Source: an uncultured Pirellulaceae bacterium
GTDB lineage: Bacteria; Planctomycetota; Planctomycetia; Pirellulales; Pirellulaceae
Direction: 5' to 3'
Length of the DNA: 64,000 nucleotides
Assembly (NCBI GenBank): GCA_938036435.1
Contig: CALHPU010000064.1
Coordinates: forward strand, 27,007 to 91,006
Part shown: positions 46,899 to 56,173 of the stretch, piece by piece
How the letters are laid out: each line of letters starts with the position of its first letter
Numbering within the stretch: the stretch's first letter is position 1
Notes under the pieces: generated by a model
Databases searched by the model: none
What the model saw: only the letters and a program-made list of their open reading frames with translations
Told to the model about the DNA's origin: nothing
Translations under genes and position numbers: made by a program

Positions 46899-47819
46899 AT
46901 GAAAAACAGTAAGTTCATCTGGAGCAATGGCGAAATGATCCCTTGGGAGCATGCCACCGTTCATGTGATGGCTCATGCGCTTCACTACGGTTCGAGTGTG
47001 TTCGAGGGTATGCGTTGTTACGACACGCCTGAAGGTCCCGCCATTTTTCGCCTCGATGCTCATGTGCGGCGTCTGTACGATTCTGCAAAACTCTATCGAA
47101 TCGAAGTGCCTTATTCGCAGGAGGAGCTATCTCAAGCTTGTAAGGACTCGATTTCCAAAAACGAGCTCTCCAGTGCCTACATTCGTCCGCTGATTTTTCG
47201 CGGTGCGGGTTCTTTGGGTGTGGTTGCCAATGGTGACGTGCCAGTGGACGTGATTGTCGCCGCGATCGAATGGGGAGCGTACTTGGGCGAAGAAAGCATG
47301 ACCAAGGGGATCGATTGTTGCGTGTCGTCATGGACGCGTACCAACAGCGCCTCGATCCCCGTGCTGGCCAAAGCGGGCGGACACTATCTGAATGCTCAAT
47401 TGATTGGCGGCGAAGCGAGACGCAATGGTTTTGATGAAGGTATCTCTGTTACCGCCGCTGGGACGATCAGCGAAGGATCAGCAGAGAACATTTTTCTCAT
47501 CCGCGACGGCAAGATTTTTACTCCGCCGCTAAGTGCAGCGATACTTGGTGGCATCACACGCGATTCGGCCATCGGGTTGGCCAAAGATCTTGGCTATGAA
47601 GTGGTTGAGGAGCAACTGCCGCGCGAGTTGATGTACGTCGCCGATGAAATGTTTATGACTGGCACCGCAGCCGAGATCACTCCGGTAAGGTCGGTGGATC
47701 GAATCGAAATTGGTTCCGGTTCGCGCGGCCCCATTACCGAGGCCATCCAAGCGGCGTTCTTTGGTTTGTTCGACGGAACCACCGAAGACAAGAGGAACTG
47801 GTTGCAGACAGTTTCCTGA
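46899..47819 (+). CDS. ilvE: Branched-chain amino acid aminotransferase
   Basis: IWSNGEMIPWEHATVHVMAHALHYGSSVFEGMRCY; NAQLIGGEARRNGFDEGISVTAAGTISEGSAENIFLI; MTGTAAEITPVRSVD. Confidence 0.95.
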   Translation: MKNSKFIWSNGEMIPWEHATVHVMAHALHYGSSVFEGMRCYDTPEGPAIFRLDAHVRRLYDSAKLYRIEVPYSQEELSQACKDSISKNELSSAYIRPLIFRGAGSLGVVANGDVPVDVIVAAIEWGAYLGEESMTKGIDCCVSSWTRTNSASIPVLAKAGGHYLNAQLIGGEARRNGFDEGISVTAAGTISEGSAENIFLIRDGKIFTPPLSAAILGGITRDSAIGLAKDLGYEVVEEQLPRELMYVADEMFMTGTAAEITPVRSVDRIEIGSGSRGPITEAIQAAFFGLFDGTTEDKRNWLQTVS

Positions 47820-47941
47820 ACGCAGGTTGAATAAGGCCTTAAGACAGCCTCATTGCCAAAGAGGTATACGTCGCGCTACTTTCGCGTAGAGGTTGCGACT
47901 TTATTGATTACCCGACGCGTGTGGTTTGAAGATTCGCTAAT

Positions 47942-48088
47942 GCGAGCCCGATGCGCGAGTCTTGAAGTTGCGCAAATGCAAGCTCGAAGCGCAATCGAGC
48001 GGATATTTCCGAGTATTTCCGGATCTTTCGCTTGCGCGCCGGGCTTGTGTTGAAACGATTCGCGATTTTAAATTAACGAGCGTTTTAT
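47942..48088. repeat. Long dispersed intergenic repeat, copy A
   Basis: gcgagcccgatgcgcgagtcttgaagttgcgcaaatgcaagctcgaagcgcaatcgagcggatatttccgag...gaaacgattcgcgattttaaattaacgagcgttttat; aligns with 53791-53938. Confidence 0.85.
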
Positions 48089-48217
48089 CGAATAGAGTGT
48101 GGAATTTGCTTTCAAAGGTGCAACTTCAAAAACCATGCTTCGGGTTACCGTTTACACGTTCATCTCGAAAGATTTGATAAAGCTACAACCTCGGAACCAA
48201 AAGCGACTGTGACAGCG

Positions 48218-48430
48218 CTAATAATGTGGCGGCTTTTCGTCTTCGGGTTTGCGAGGTGCTGCACTATCGCCCGAGTCATCGATTCTCTCGTTGATACGTT
48301 TGAGCATCGCAAAAACTTGGTCGAGCTTTTGCGTGTTGTCCAAAACCGCTTTGTCCAGCGTCTCTAGATCGTGCTGCAAGTGAGCGATAGACATTTCAAG
48401 GTTGGTGATGCGTTTTTCAGAATCGTTCAT
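48218..48430 (-). CDS. slyX: SlyX family protein
   Basis: EKRITNLEMSIAHLQHDLETLDKAVLDNTQKLDQVFAMLKRI...PEDEKPPHY (C-terminal PPHY). Confidence 0.88.
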   Translation of the reverse strand: MNDSEKRITNLEMSIAHLQHDLETLDKAVLDNTQKLDQVFAMLKRINERIDDSGDSAAPRKPEDEKPPHY

Positions 48431-48465
48431 GCCGTTATTGTAAACGTTTCAGCGTGTTAATCCCA

Positions 48466-49710
48466 CTACCGAAACTTCAATGCAAAACCTGCTTCTACAA
48501 CGACCAACTGAATTAATTCCATATTGACTGCTCCGCCGATCGTCGCGCATTCGTTTTTCAGATCAACGATAACTGAATCGACACCCGGAACCGCGTTGAG
48601 ATGCCGTTCAAGTTTGGCAACGCAGTTTCCGCAGGTCATGCCGCTGATACCAATGGTAATCGTATCCGCAGGGCCGGCCGAAATGTCTTTTCTTTGCCGG
48701 ATCCAGCGTCCCATTTTCTCGGCGGCGAACCATGCGATTAGTCCCGTCACGACAATTGCGGCGAGCACGGACCACCATGCCTGATGATCGTGCTGGTGCA
48801 GATGAGCAGCGGTGACCGATCCAGCATTTTGTAGTAAGCCGTCGAAGATCCAAGCTGATCCAAAACTGCCAAAAACGATGACCACCAAATAGATCCATAA
48901 TGCCCGGCTGCCAAGGTTGGAACGGATGGCGCCAATGGTCGCCACGTTGGTCGCTGGTCCCGCCATCAGAAACACCAACGCCACTGCTGGAGGAAGCCCC
49001 GCTGAAACCAACGCAGCGGCAATCGGCACTGACGCTGTCGCGCAAACGTACAAGGGAATCGAGAACAGCAAAACTAACAACATCGCAGGCAGCAGCCCTG
49101 CCGCATTGATTTGTTCGAGCGTAGGAGAGAGTTGGAACTGATCGATGATCGCCGACACCAGCACGCCCATCACCAGCCACACCCAGATCGACCTCAGCAT
49201 TTCGACAGAGTGCGAAACTAATTCTCGCCATGACCGGTCGACTGTTTGCTGCTCGTGTGCGGCATGTGCATTGACAACGGGTAGAGCGTTTTCTGATAAT
49301 TTGGTTGCGGCATCGTTGCTACCGGATCGATCTGTCATCCAACCACCGACGATACCCATGCCCATTGCTGCGACCACTTTGAAAATTGCAAACGGTAACC
49401 CAAAGAAAGAAGCGCTGACCAAGACAGAATCAACGCCCGTTTGTGGGGTGCTGATCAGAAACGCTACAGCCGAACCATCGCTGGCGCCATCCTTTTTCAG
49501 TCCAATTCCTGCTGGGATCACACCGCAGGAACACAGTGGCAATGGGACGCCGATGGCGACTGATTTGATCACGCCCCAGAACCCTCGTAGGTTCCTGTTG
49601 GCAAATCCGGCCGGCAGCAGAACATGCATCAAACCAGCCAAAAACATCCCCAACAGCAGCCACGGGGACAGCTCGCACATCGTTTTCCACAATGAAGCAA
49701 CGAATTCCAT
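48466..49710 (-). CDS. SO_0444/DUF318-type metal efflux permease fused to a C-terminal HMA domain
   Basis: ATG at 49710 MEFVASLWKTMCELSPWLLLGMFLAGLMHVLLP; GVPLPLCSCGVIPAGIGLKKDGAS; FLISTPQTGVDSV; HMA ITIGISGMTCGNCVAKLERHLNAVPGVDSV. Confidence 0.88.
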   Translation of the reverse strand: MEFVASLWKTMCELSPWLLLGMFLAGLMHVLLPAGFANRNLRGFWGVIKSVAIGVPLPLCSCGVIPAGIGLKKDGASDGSAVAFLISTPQTGVDSVLVSASFFGLPFAIFKVVAAMGMGIVGGWMTDRSGSNDAATKLSENALPVVNAHAAHEQQTVDRSWRELVSHSVEMLRSIWVWLVMGVLVSAIIDQFQLSPTLEQINAAGLLPAMLLVLLFSIPLYVCATASVPIAAALVSAGLPPAVALVFLMAGPATNVATIGAIRSNLGSRALWIYLVVIVFGSFGSAWIFDGLLQNAGSVTAAHLHQHDHQAWWSVLAAIVVTGLIAWFAAEKMGRWIRQRKDISAGPADTITIGISGMTCGNCVAKLERHLNAVPGVDSVIVDLKNECATIGGAVNMELIQLVVVEAGFALKFR

Positions 49711-49902
49711 ACTGGAAGTGTAGCGGACGCCAAGAGAATGTAAACGAACGGAGGGAAAAGGATTCGCAGCGGCCCCAACGGAGAAATGTTTCGCGGGCGC
49801 GAACCGTTTAGACGGCGCAATCATCTTCGAAGATAGCGTCGCCTGCGTTACAATAAGGCCATCGAGACATTTAAGCATTGACCTATCCCAGACCATTTTT
49901 AT

Positions 49903-50898
49903 ATGGCTCCTCAAAACACATCGAAACCATCCTCTGAAACTTCCAGTGACTCGGCTATCGAATCACTGGTAGAAAAAATCGCAGGAGAAATGACTGTCGC
50001 CAAAGCCGATCATTGTGCCATGCCGGACTATGACATTTTGGTAGACGTCATCCAAGTGCTGAGAAAGCTGGTTAATCCGATTCGGCTTGCCGAAGAGACC
50101 AGCGAAACTGAACTATCGGACCGGCTGACAGAACAGCTAAAATTTGTGCGGTCAAATTTAAACTGCCAAATCGCAGCCGCGATTGCTCGTCATCAGGTGG
50201 CATGCTGCGAGATCAATGGTGGAACCGATGTCGATCAAGTGATCCCCGCCGATAGAATTCGTCCGCTGGCCGAAGAGTTGACCGAACATTTTATTCAGCA
50301 GTTACCCAAAATCCGCGACTTGTTGACCACTGACGTGCGTGCTGCGTTCGATGGTGATCCCGCATGTCAGAATTTGGAAGAAGTGATCCTTTGCTATCCG
50401 GGATTCATCGCGGTGACAGTTTTCCGGCTGGCCCATCAGCTTCACCAGTTGAAAGTCCCGTTCATTCCTCGCATGATGACCGAGTGGGTGCATAGTGAAA
50501 CAGGAGTTGATATCCATCCGGGTGCGACCATTGGCGAGCACTTTTTTATTGATCATGGCACCGGCGTCGTGATCGGTGAGACCTGCGAGATTGGTCAACA
50601 CGTCAAGATTTACCAAGGCGTAACTTTGGGGGCACTTAGTTTCGCCAAGGACGAAAAAGGCGATCTAGTGCGTGGCGTCAAACGGCATCCGACGATTGAG
50701 GACAACGTTGTGATCTATGCCAACGCAACCGTATTGGGAGGCCGGACGGTCGTTGGGCACGATTCGGTGGTCGGTTCGAGCGTCTGGTTGACCGAATCGA
50801 CCGAACCGTACACGACAGTGGTCATGGAGAAACCAAGATTGCGCATCCGCAACCAAGCGGCGAAAGATGTTGAGCCTCCGATCGATTTCCAAATTTAG
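49903..50898 (+). CDS. cysE: Serine O-acetyltransferase
   Basis: GVDIHPGATIGEHFFIDHGTGVVIGETCEIGQHVKIYQGVTLGALSF; GVKRHPTIEDNVVIYANATVLGG. Confidence 0.95.
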   Translation: MAPQNTSKPSSETSSDSAIESLVEKIAGEMTVAKADHCAMPDYDILVDVIQVLRKLVNPIRLAEETSETELSDRLTEQLKFVRSNLNCQIAAAIARHQVACCEINGGTDVDQVIPADRIRPLAEELTEHFIQQLPKIRDLLTTDVRAAFDGDPACQNLEEVILCYPGFIAVTVFRLAHQLHQLKVPFIPRMMTEWVHSETGVDIHPGATIGEHFFIDHGTGVVIGETCEIGQHVKIYQGVTLGALSFAKDEKGDLVRGVKRHPTIEDNVVIYANATVLGGRTVVGHDSVVGSSVWLTESTEPYTTVVMEKPRLRIRNQAAKDVEPPIDFQI

Positions 50899-50950
50899 CC
50901 TCTGCTGGCAACCACAATTGAGTAACGAACATCCCATTTAGGACGCGGCA

Positions 50951-51856
50951 ATGGATGATACAGAATCGAAAACTAAACCAACAACTTGGCTTCATGTGCA
51001 CGTTCCTAAAGCGGGCGGGTCGACGCTGCGTCAGCTGATGAATCGCAATTTTGGCGAGGGTTACTACAACTCGAACTCACTGCTGGAGACCAAGCAGTAC
51101 AGCTCCAGCGAAGTGGCGGAGATCGTTGAGGCTCACTCGTGGGTGAGATGCTTGAGCGATCATAAGTTGTCGCTAGATTTGCCATACGACTTGGAAGCCG
51201 CCAATATTCTCGCGTTGTCCTATGTCAGGGATCCCGTCGAGAGGTTTATCTCGCGATACTTCTTTCATCGGCACTTCGAAGAGGTGAACTGCATTGCTCA
51301 GCAAATGTCGTTTCGGGATTTTGCCAACGCGGAACTGGTCGAACAACAGTGTCCCAAGCAAACTAACAGCCAGATCTACTTTTTGAACCATGGTCGTTCA
51401 TTCACCGAAATGGACGTGATTCATTCAGCGATTGACAGCGGGAAAGCGTTTTTGTTTCCGATTGAGCGGTTTGATGAATCGTGTATATGCATGGAACGTC
51501 TGTTTCCGACCATGTTTACCGATTTGTCTTATGTGCGAGCCAACGTCTCCAAACGAGATGCCACCGTATCAGACGAGGACCGAGAGTTTGCGCTACGTTA
51601 TCTAAAGCAGGACTACCCTGTCTGGGAATTGGCTCAGAAATTTATGGACCAGACGCTCGAGCGCGTCTTTGAATCCAGCGAAGAGAAAGGTGAGGCGTTG
51701 TCCGAGTTCCAAGACCGTTGTTCTCGCCGGCATCATAACTTTCATCCACCACGACCCAAGGGAACTCCAGCCCCCGACCTGCAAGCCGCTGAAGCGAAAT
51801 CTGAAACTGGCGGCAGCAAGCCACCTCAATCGACACCAACGGCGAAGAAGACTTAA
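50951..51856 (+). CDS. Sulfotransferase family protein
   Basis: WLHVHVPKAGGSTLRQLMNRNF (PAPS loop), ALSYVRDPVERFISRYFFHRHF. Confidence 0.8.
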   Translation: MDDTESKTKPTTWLHVHVPKAGGSTLRQLMNRNFGEGYYNSNSLLETKQYSSSEVAEIVEAHSWVRCLSDHKLSLDLPYDLEAANILALSYVRDPVERFISRYFFHRHFEEVNCIAQQMSFRDFANAELVEQQCPKQTNSQIYFLNHGRSFTEMDVIHSAIDSGKAFLFPIERFDESCICMERLFPTMFTDLSYVRANVSKRDATVSDEDREFALRYLKQDYPVWELAQKFMDQTLERVFESSEEKGEALSEFQDRCSRRHHNFHPPRPKGTPAPDLQAAEAKSETGGSKPPQSTPTAKKT

Positions 51857-51870
51857 ATACGTAGCTAACA

Positions 51871-52542
51871 ATGTCACGCCCGAAACTCGAACTACATCAA
51901 TTCGGTATCATGCACATTATGGTGCTTACCGGCGTGGTAGCCTTACTGTGCGTGCCCATCGCCGCGTTTCTTCGCCACCTACCTGCTGAGAAGCAAATAA
52001 AAGCCCTCGTCGCTTTGTCGGTGATTTTCGTTGTTACAATCGTCGCAGCCGCGAATGTATTCCGTCGCCGCTACGCGGCCGAGCAGGCAGCCGGTGAATT
52101 GCGGATGCGATTGAATACACTTGCCACGCCCGCATATCACATCGCGAACATATTCTCAATCATTTTCCTTTCGACGACGGTCGGTGTGTATTTGGCGAAT
52201 TATGTCTATTCGGACAAACCTTTGGGAGTCGTTAGCGGTTTTCAGTTCATCTATCTATTGGCCGTATGGGTTGGCGCGTCTGCAACGTATCTCCTGACGT
52301 TCTGGTGGTGGGGAATTGACCCGACTCAAGTTGAGATTTGCGAAGATGGCATAATTCGTCAGGCGGTGATCGTAACACCGTGGACCAACTTTCACGGATT
52401 TCGATGGGGCACGGTCGACCAGAACGAGCTGTTTCTTTTGGAGGATGGAGATTTCGTGCAAATCAGAGTTGCAGAAGCCAAGAAGGAAGAGGTCGTTGCG
52501 AATTTGCCTCCCCGGTTGCGCGAAAAAGGCGGCTGGAGCTAA
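51871..52542 (+). CDS. Hypothetical membrane protein
   Basis: Four predicted TM segments, e.g. IMVLTGVVALLCVPIAAFL and ALVALSVIFVVTIVAAANVF. Confidence 0.65.
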   Translation: MSRPKLELHQFGIMHIMVLTGVVALLCVPIAAFLRHLPAEKQIKALVALSVIFVVTIVAAANVFRRRYAAEQAAGELRMRLNTLATPAYHIANIFSIIFLSTTVGVYLANYVYSDKPLGVVSGFQFIYLLAVWVGASATYLLTFWWWGIDPTQVEICEDGIIRQAVIVTPWTNFHGFRWGTVDQNELFLLEDGDFVQIRVAEAKKEEVVANLPPRLREKGGWS

Positions 52543-52729
52543 GTGAATCCGTCCTTGTGCTGCGCTACTTCGTTCCGAAAGTTCTCGCCACGCTAGGTCT
52601 GATTTCTTCGTCTTAGAGCGTTATTCAGCAGAGCGCAATATGACTCTTTTCATTTGTCCCGCACTCAATGCGAAATTGAAGTATAGTGTGGCCAGTAATC
52701 GTTCGTCACTTTCCAACTAAGATTCCGCC

Positions 52730-53761
52730 ATGAAGAAGTATTTTGCGTTGCTCGCTCCTGTCCTGTTCGCTGTCCTTACGTTTACCAGCCCATTGGTCGC
52801 CCAAGACCATGCTGCCGAAAAGACAGAGTCCGTAAAACGCAGTATCGAAAAACTGGACGACGCGTTGGATGCATTGATCGACACCGATGCGGAGATAGAG
52901 CAGCTGTCTTCGGGTCACAAATGGACCGAAGGGCCTGTTTGGAATAAGCAGCAAAAGATGCTCCTGTTTTGCGACATCCCGAACAACGAGATCAATCGCT
53001 GGGATGCTGAATCTCGCAAGGTGAGCATTTTCATGAAGCCCAGCGGCTACGAAGGTCCGGCTGGCGGTAAATCAAAGGAATCGGGAACTAATGGTTTGAT
53101 CTACGGCTCCGATGGACGGCTGATCGCTTGTGATCACGGCAACCGGCGTTTGTACCGACTGTATGAGGATGGATCCAAAGCGACTCTAATCGACCGGTTT
53201 GAAGGCAAACGATTCAACAGTCCTAACGATCTGGTCATGGACAAAGCGGGCAACCTCTATTTCACGGATCCACCTTACGGAATGCTTGATGAATCTGTGC
53301 GGGAAATCGAGTGGCATGGTGTGTATCGCCTGACCCCCTATGGTGTGGTGACTTTGTTGACCAAAGAGTTCTCGCGCCCCAACGGTATAGGTCTCTCGCC
53401 GGATCAAAAAACCTTGTACGTCGCTCAGTCGGACAAAAAGGCTCCGATCTACAAGTCGTTTCCGCTCAACGACGATGGGACGATAGGTGAAGGAAAATTG
53501 CTATTCGATGCGGCGCCACTTACCAAGGATCCCGGAATGCCTGATGGAATGGCGATTGATCAAAAAGGAAACTTGTGGGCAACTGGCCCCGGAGGTGTTT
53601 TGATTATCTCCCCAGAGGGAAAATTGCTAGGACGTATCTTGATGAATAAGCCGACAGCCAATTGCACCTTTGGCGACGATGGATCGACGCTGTACATCAC
53701 CTCCAGCGGATTCGTCTGCCGCGTGAAGACCAAGGCAAAGGGGTTGGGGTTCGACGAGTAA
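52730..53761 (+). CDS. SMP-30/gluconolactonase-like secreted beta-propeller
   Basis: GHKWTEGPVWNKQQKMLLFCDIPNNEINRWD; FNSPNDLVMDKAGNLYFTDPPYGM; DGMAIDQKGNLWATGPGGVLIISPEGKLLG. Confidence 0.95.
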   Translation: MKKYFALLAPVLFAVLTFTSPLVAQDHAAEKTESVKRSIEKLDDALDALIDTDAEIEQLSSGHKWTEGPVWNKQQKMLLFCDIPNNEINRWDAESRKVSIFMKPSGYEGPAGGKSKESGTNGLIYGSDGRLIACDHGNRRLYRLYEDGSKATLIDRFEGKRFNSPNDLVMDKAGNLYFTDPPYGMLDESVREIEWHGVYRLTPYGVVTLLTKEFSRPNGIGLSPDQKTLYVAQSDKKAPIYKSFPLNDDGTIGEGKLLFDAAPLTKDPGMPDGMAIDQKGNLWATGPGGVLIISPEGKLLGRILMNKPTANCTFGDDGSTLYITSSGFVCRVKTKAKGLGFDE

Positions 53762-53790
53762 GCTGGACAAATCCGATAGCGCTAAAAGAC

Positions 53791-54010
53791 AAGCCCGATG
53801 AGCGAGTTTTGAAGTTGCACAAATACAAGCTCGATGCGCAAGCGAGCTGATATTTCCGAGGATTTCGACATCCCTCGCTACCGCATCTCTCTAGTATTGA
53901 AACGTGTCGCGATTCCAAATTTATGAGCGTTTTATAAGGTAAAACGCGCAAGCAAGGAAATTAGAAAGCAGCCGAAATATCCACTCGCTCGCGCTTCGGG
54001 CTTGTAGAAT
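53791..54010. repeat. Long dispersed intergenic repeat, copy B, with inverted terminal motifs
   Basis: acaagcccgatgagcgag ... ctcgctcgcgcttcgggcttgt at the two ends; interior aligns with copy A. Confidence 0.85.
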
Positions 54011-54054
54011 TTCAGAGAACGCCGTCAGCAACCTGCTTGTGCTGGTGCGGTACC

Positions 54055-55092
54055 TTATTCCTGGTCGCGGAACAATCCACCGTTGTTGAAAGCGCTGTTG
54101 GTGGGCGGGTTGATGTTCAGATGAGCAAACGCTTTGGCGGTCGCAATCCGGCCGCGCGGCGTGCGTAAAATCATCTCGCTCCGCAAGAGAAACGGCTCGA
54201 TCTCGTCGGCCAATGTATCAACCGACGCGTTCATCGTTGCCGCAATCGTTTCAATTCCTGTCGGGCCGCCCATGCAAATTCGGATCAACGTGTCCAAGTA
54301 TTTTCGGTCCAACCGATCAAGACCCTGATCATCAATTTCTGCCATCTTCAGCGCGTCTTGAGCGACCGACAAACTAATTTTTCCATCAGCCCGGCTTTGC
54401 GCGTAATCTCGCACCCAGCGCAGGCGATTGTTGGCGATACGAGGGGTGCTGCGAGAGCGCGAGGCAACCTCCAACGCTGCTTCTTCTGTAATGGCGACCT
54501 TAAGTTTCTCCGCGTTGCGTTTGACCAGTTCTCCCAGTTGAGCCAGCGTGTAAAAGTCCAAGTGTTCGCGGATTTGGAATCTATCGCGCAGTGGCTGCGT
54601 TAACATTCCGGCACGCGTGGTCGCGCCGATCAACGTGAACGGGCGAAGTTTGAAGTTGTGCGTGCGGGCGTTGATACCGTCGCCAAGAATCAAATCGATG
54701 CGAAAATCTTCCATCGCAGTGTACATGTATTCTTCCACCGCTTTAGGAACACGATGGATTTCGTCAATGAACAGAACCTGTTTGGGGCGCAGGTTGGTCA
54801 GACTGGGGACAAGGTCCTTGGGGGCTTTGAGGCTGGGCCCCGAGAGTAGATCGACTGGAACACCCAACTCATTGGGGATGCAGTGAGCGAAGGTCGTCTT
54901 GCCTAATCCCGGCGGTCCGTCGAACAAAATATGACCGAGCACCTCATCGCGCTGTTTGGCAGCGTCGATGGCGATTCTCAGGCGGGCAATGATCTCTTTC
55001 TGTCCGATCATTTCTGACATCTTCATCGGCCGCAAGTGCGGATCATCGTCCTCGGGAGCCGGTTTGTTAGAGAGAATCGTTTCGCGCGTCAT
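54055..55092 (-). CDS. ruvB: Holliday junction branch migration helicase RuvB
   Basis: LRPMKMSEMIGQKEIIARLRIAIDAAKQRDEVLGHILFDGPPGLGKTTFA; LFIDEIHR; LIGATTRAGMLTQPLRDRF; FLLRSEMILRTPRGRIAT. Confidence 0.97.
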   Translation of the reverse strand: MTRETILSNKPAPEDDDPHLRPMKMSEMIGQKEIIARLRIAIDAAKQRDEVLGHILFDGPPGLGKTTFAHCIPNELGVPVDLLSGPSLKAPKDLVPSLTNLRPKQVLFIDEIHRVPKAVEEYMYTAMEDFRIDLILGDGINARTHNFKLRPFTLIGATTRAGMLTQPLRDRFQIREHLDFYTLAQLGELVKRNAEKLKVAITEEAALEVASRSRSTPRIANNRLRWVRDYAQSRADGKISLSVAQDALKMAEIDDQGLDRLDRKYLDTLIRICMGGPTGIETIAATMNASVDTLADEIEPFLLRSEMILRTPRGRIATAKAFAHLNINPPTNSAFNNGGLFRDQE

Positions 55093-55293
55093 GATTGGGT
55101 CGCAACTGTAGCCATCAAGCAGTTGATTGGAAGACAAGAGTATACCAGAGTTCAAAACGGCGGGTAACGCCGGTCAGCGTCTGGAAATTACCGTTTAAAA
55201 ATAAGCCGGTTGGTAGCCGAAGCGGCAAAGCTTTGGACGACCTTCGAGTAAATTATCCAATCTCTTGCGAGATCGGCGACCTTGATTGCTTGT

Positions 55294-56091
55294 CTAGCCT
55301 CGCGGCATCGAGTCCCAGTCGGGTTCTCTTTTCTCGAGGAAGGCAGCAATCCCTTCCTTGGCAGCACCGGTGGTTCGCGCGGCAGCAGTATTAGCCGCAC
55401 CAATGCTCAATTGGGTCAACATCGTTTCGCCGATGGTCTCGTTGATCATTTGCTTGGTCAGCTGGTGAGACTCGCGAGCTCCTTTGGAACAGTCGACGGC
55501 CAGTTCTTGGCATCGCACCCAGAGAAGATCGTCAGCAACAGTTTCGTGAAACAGATTTAAACCGCTGGCGGCGGACGCATCCACCGATTTTGCGGAGAGA
55601 AGCACGCTGGATGCGACTCCCGTTCCAATGCGAAAGGACATCAGAGGTGCCGTCATTCCGCTGCTGAGCCCCAGCCTCGATTCGGGAAATGCGATCGCGG
55701 CGTTTTCACTGGCGACTACGATGTCGGTGGCCAACATGATTGCCAACCCTGTTCCCATTACCGGTCCGTTGATGCCCGAGATCACTGGTTTGGGAAAACG
55801 GAGAATGGTCTCGATCAAAGTTTTCAGTTCTCGGCTTTCGTCGTGCCAAACCTGAAAGAAATCGGTCGTCTGTGCGGTGTCGCTTATTTCTTGAATGTCG
55901 GATCCAGCCGAAAAGATGTCTCCACCGGCGGTGAGAATTACGGCTTTGACGGTGCGTTCCTGAAGAAAATCGTCAAAGGCCTGCTGGAGTTCCAAGATCA
56001 TGCCGCGGTTGAGAGCATTCTTTCGATCCGGGCGGTTAAGAATGATCGTGCCGCTGGGGACGTCTTTGCGAGTTTGGATCCATTCACTCAT
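55294..56091 (-). CDS. Enoyl-CoA hydratase/isomerase family protein
   Basis: TIILNRPDRKNALNRGMILELQQAFD; ILTAGGDIFSAGSDIQEI; GPVMGTGLAIMLATDIVVASENAAIAFPESRLGL. Confidence 0.92.
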   Translation of the reverse strand: MSEWIQTRKDVPSGTIILNRPDRKNALNRGMILELQQAFDDFLQERTVKAVILTAGGDIFSAGSDIQEISDTAQTTDFFQVWHDESRELKTLIETILRFPKPVISGINGPVMGTGLAIMLATDIVVASENAAIAFPESRLGLSSGMTAPLMSFRIGTGVASSVLLSAKSVDASAASGLNLFHETVADDLLWVRCQELAVDCSKGARESHQLTKQMINETIGETMLTQLSIGAANTAAARTTGAAKEGIAAFLEKREPDWDSMPRG

Positions 56092-56173
56092 CGGAGATAC
56101 TACCTCTGGTCCTCTGAAAGTGCTTCACTGGTTTTCACCAAGAGGGCGAAAACGCCACACCGAACACCACAAG

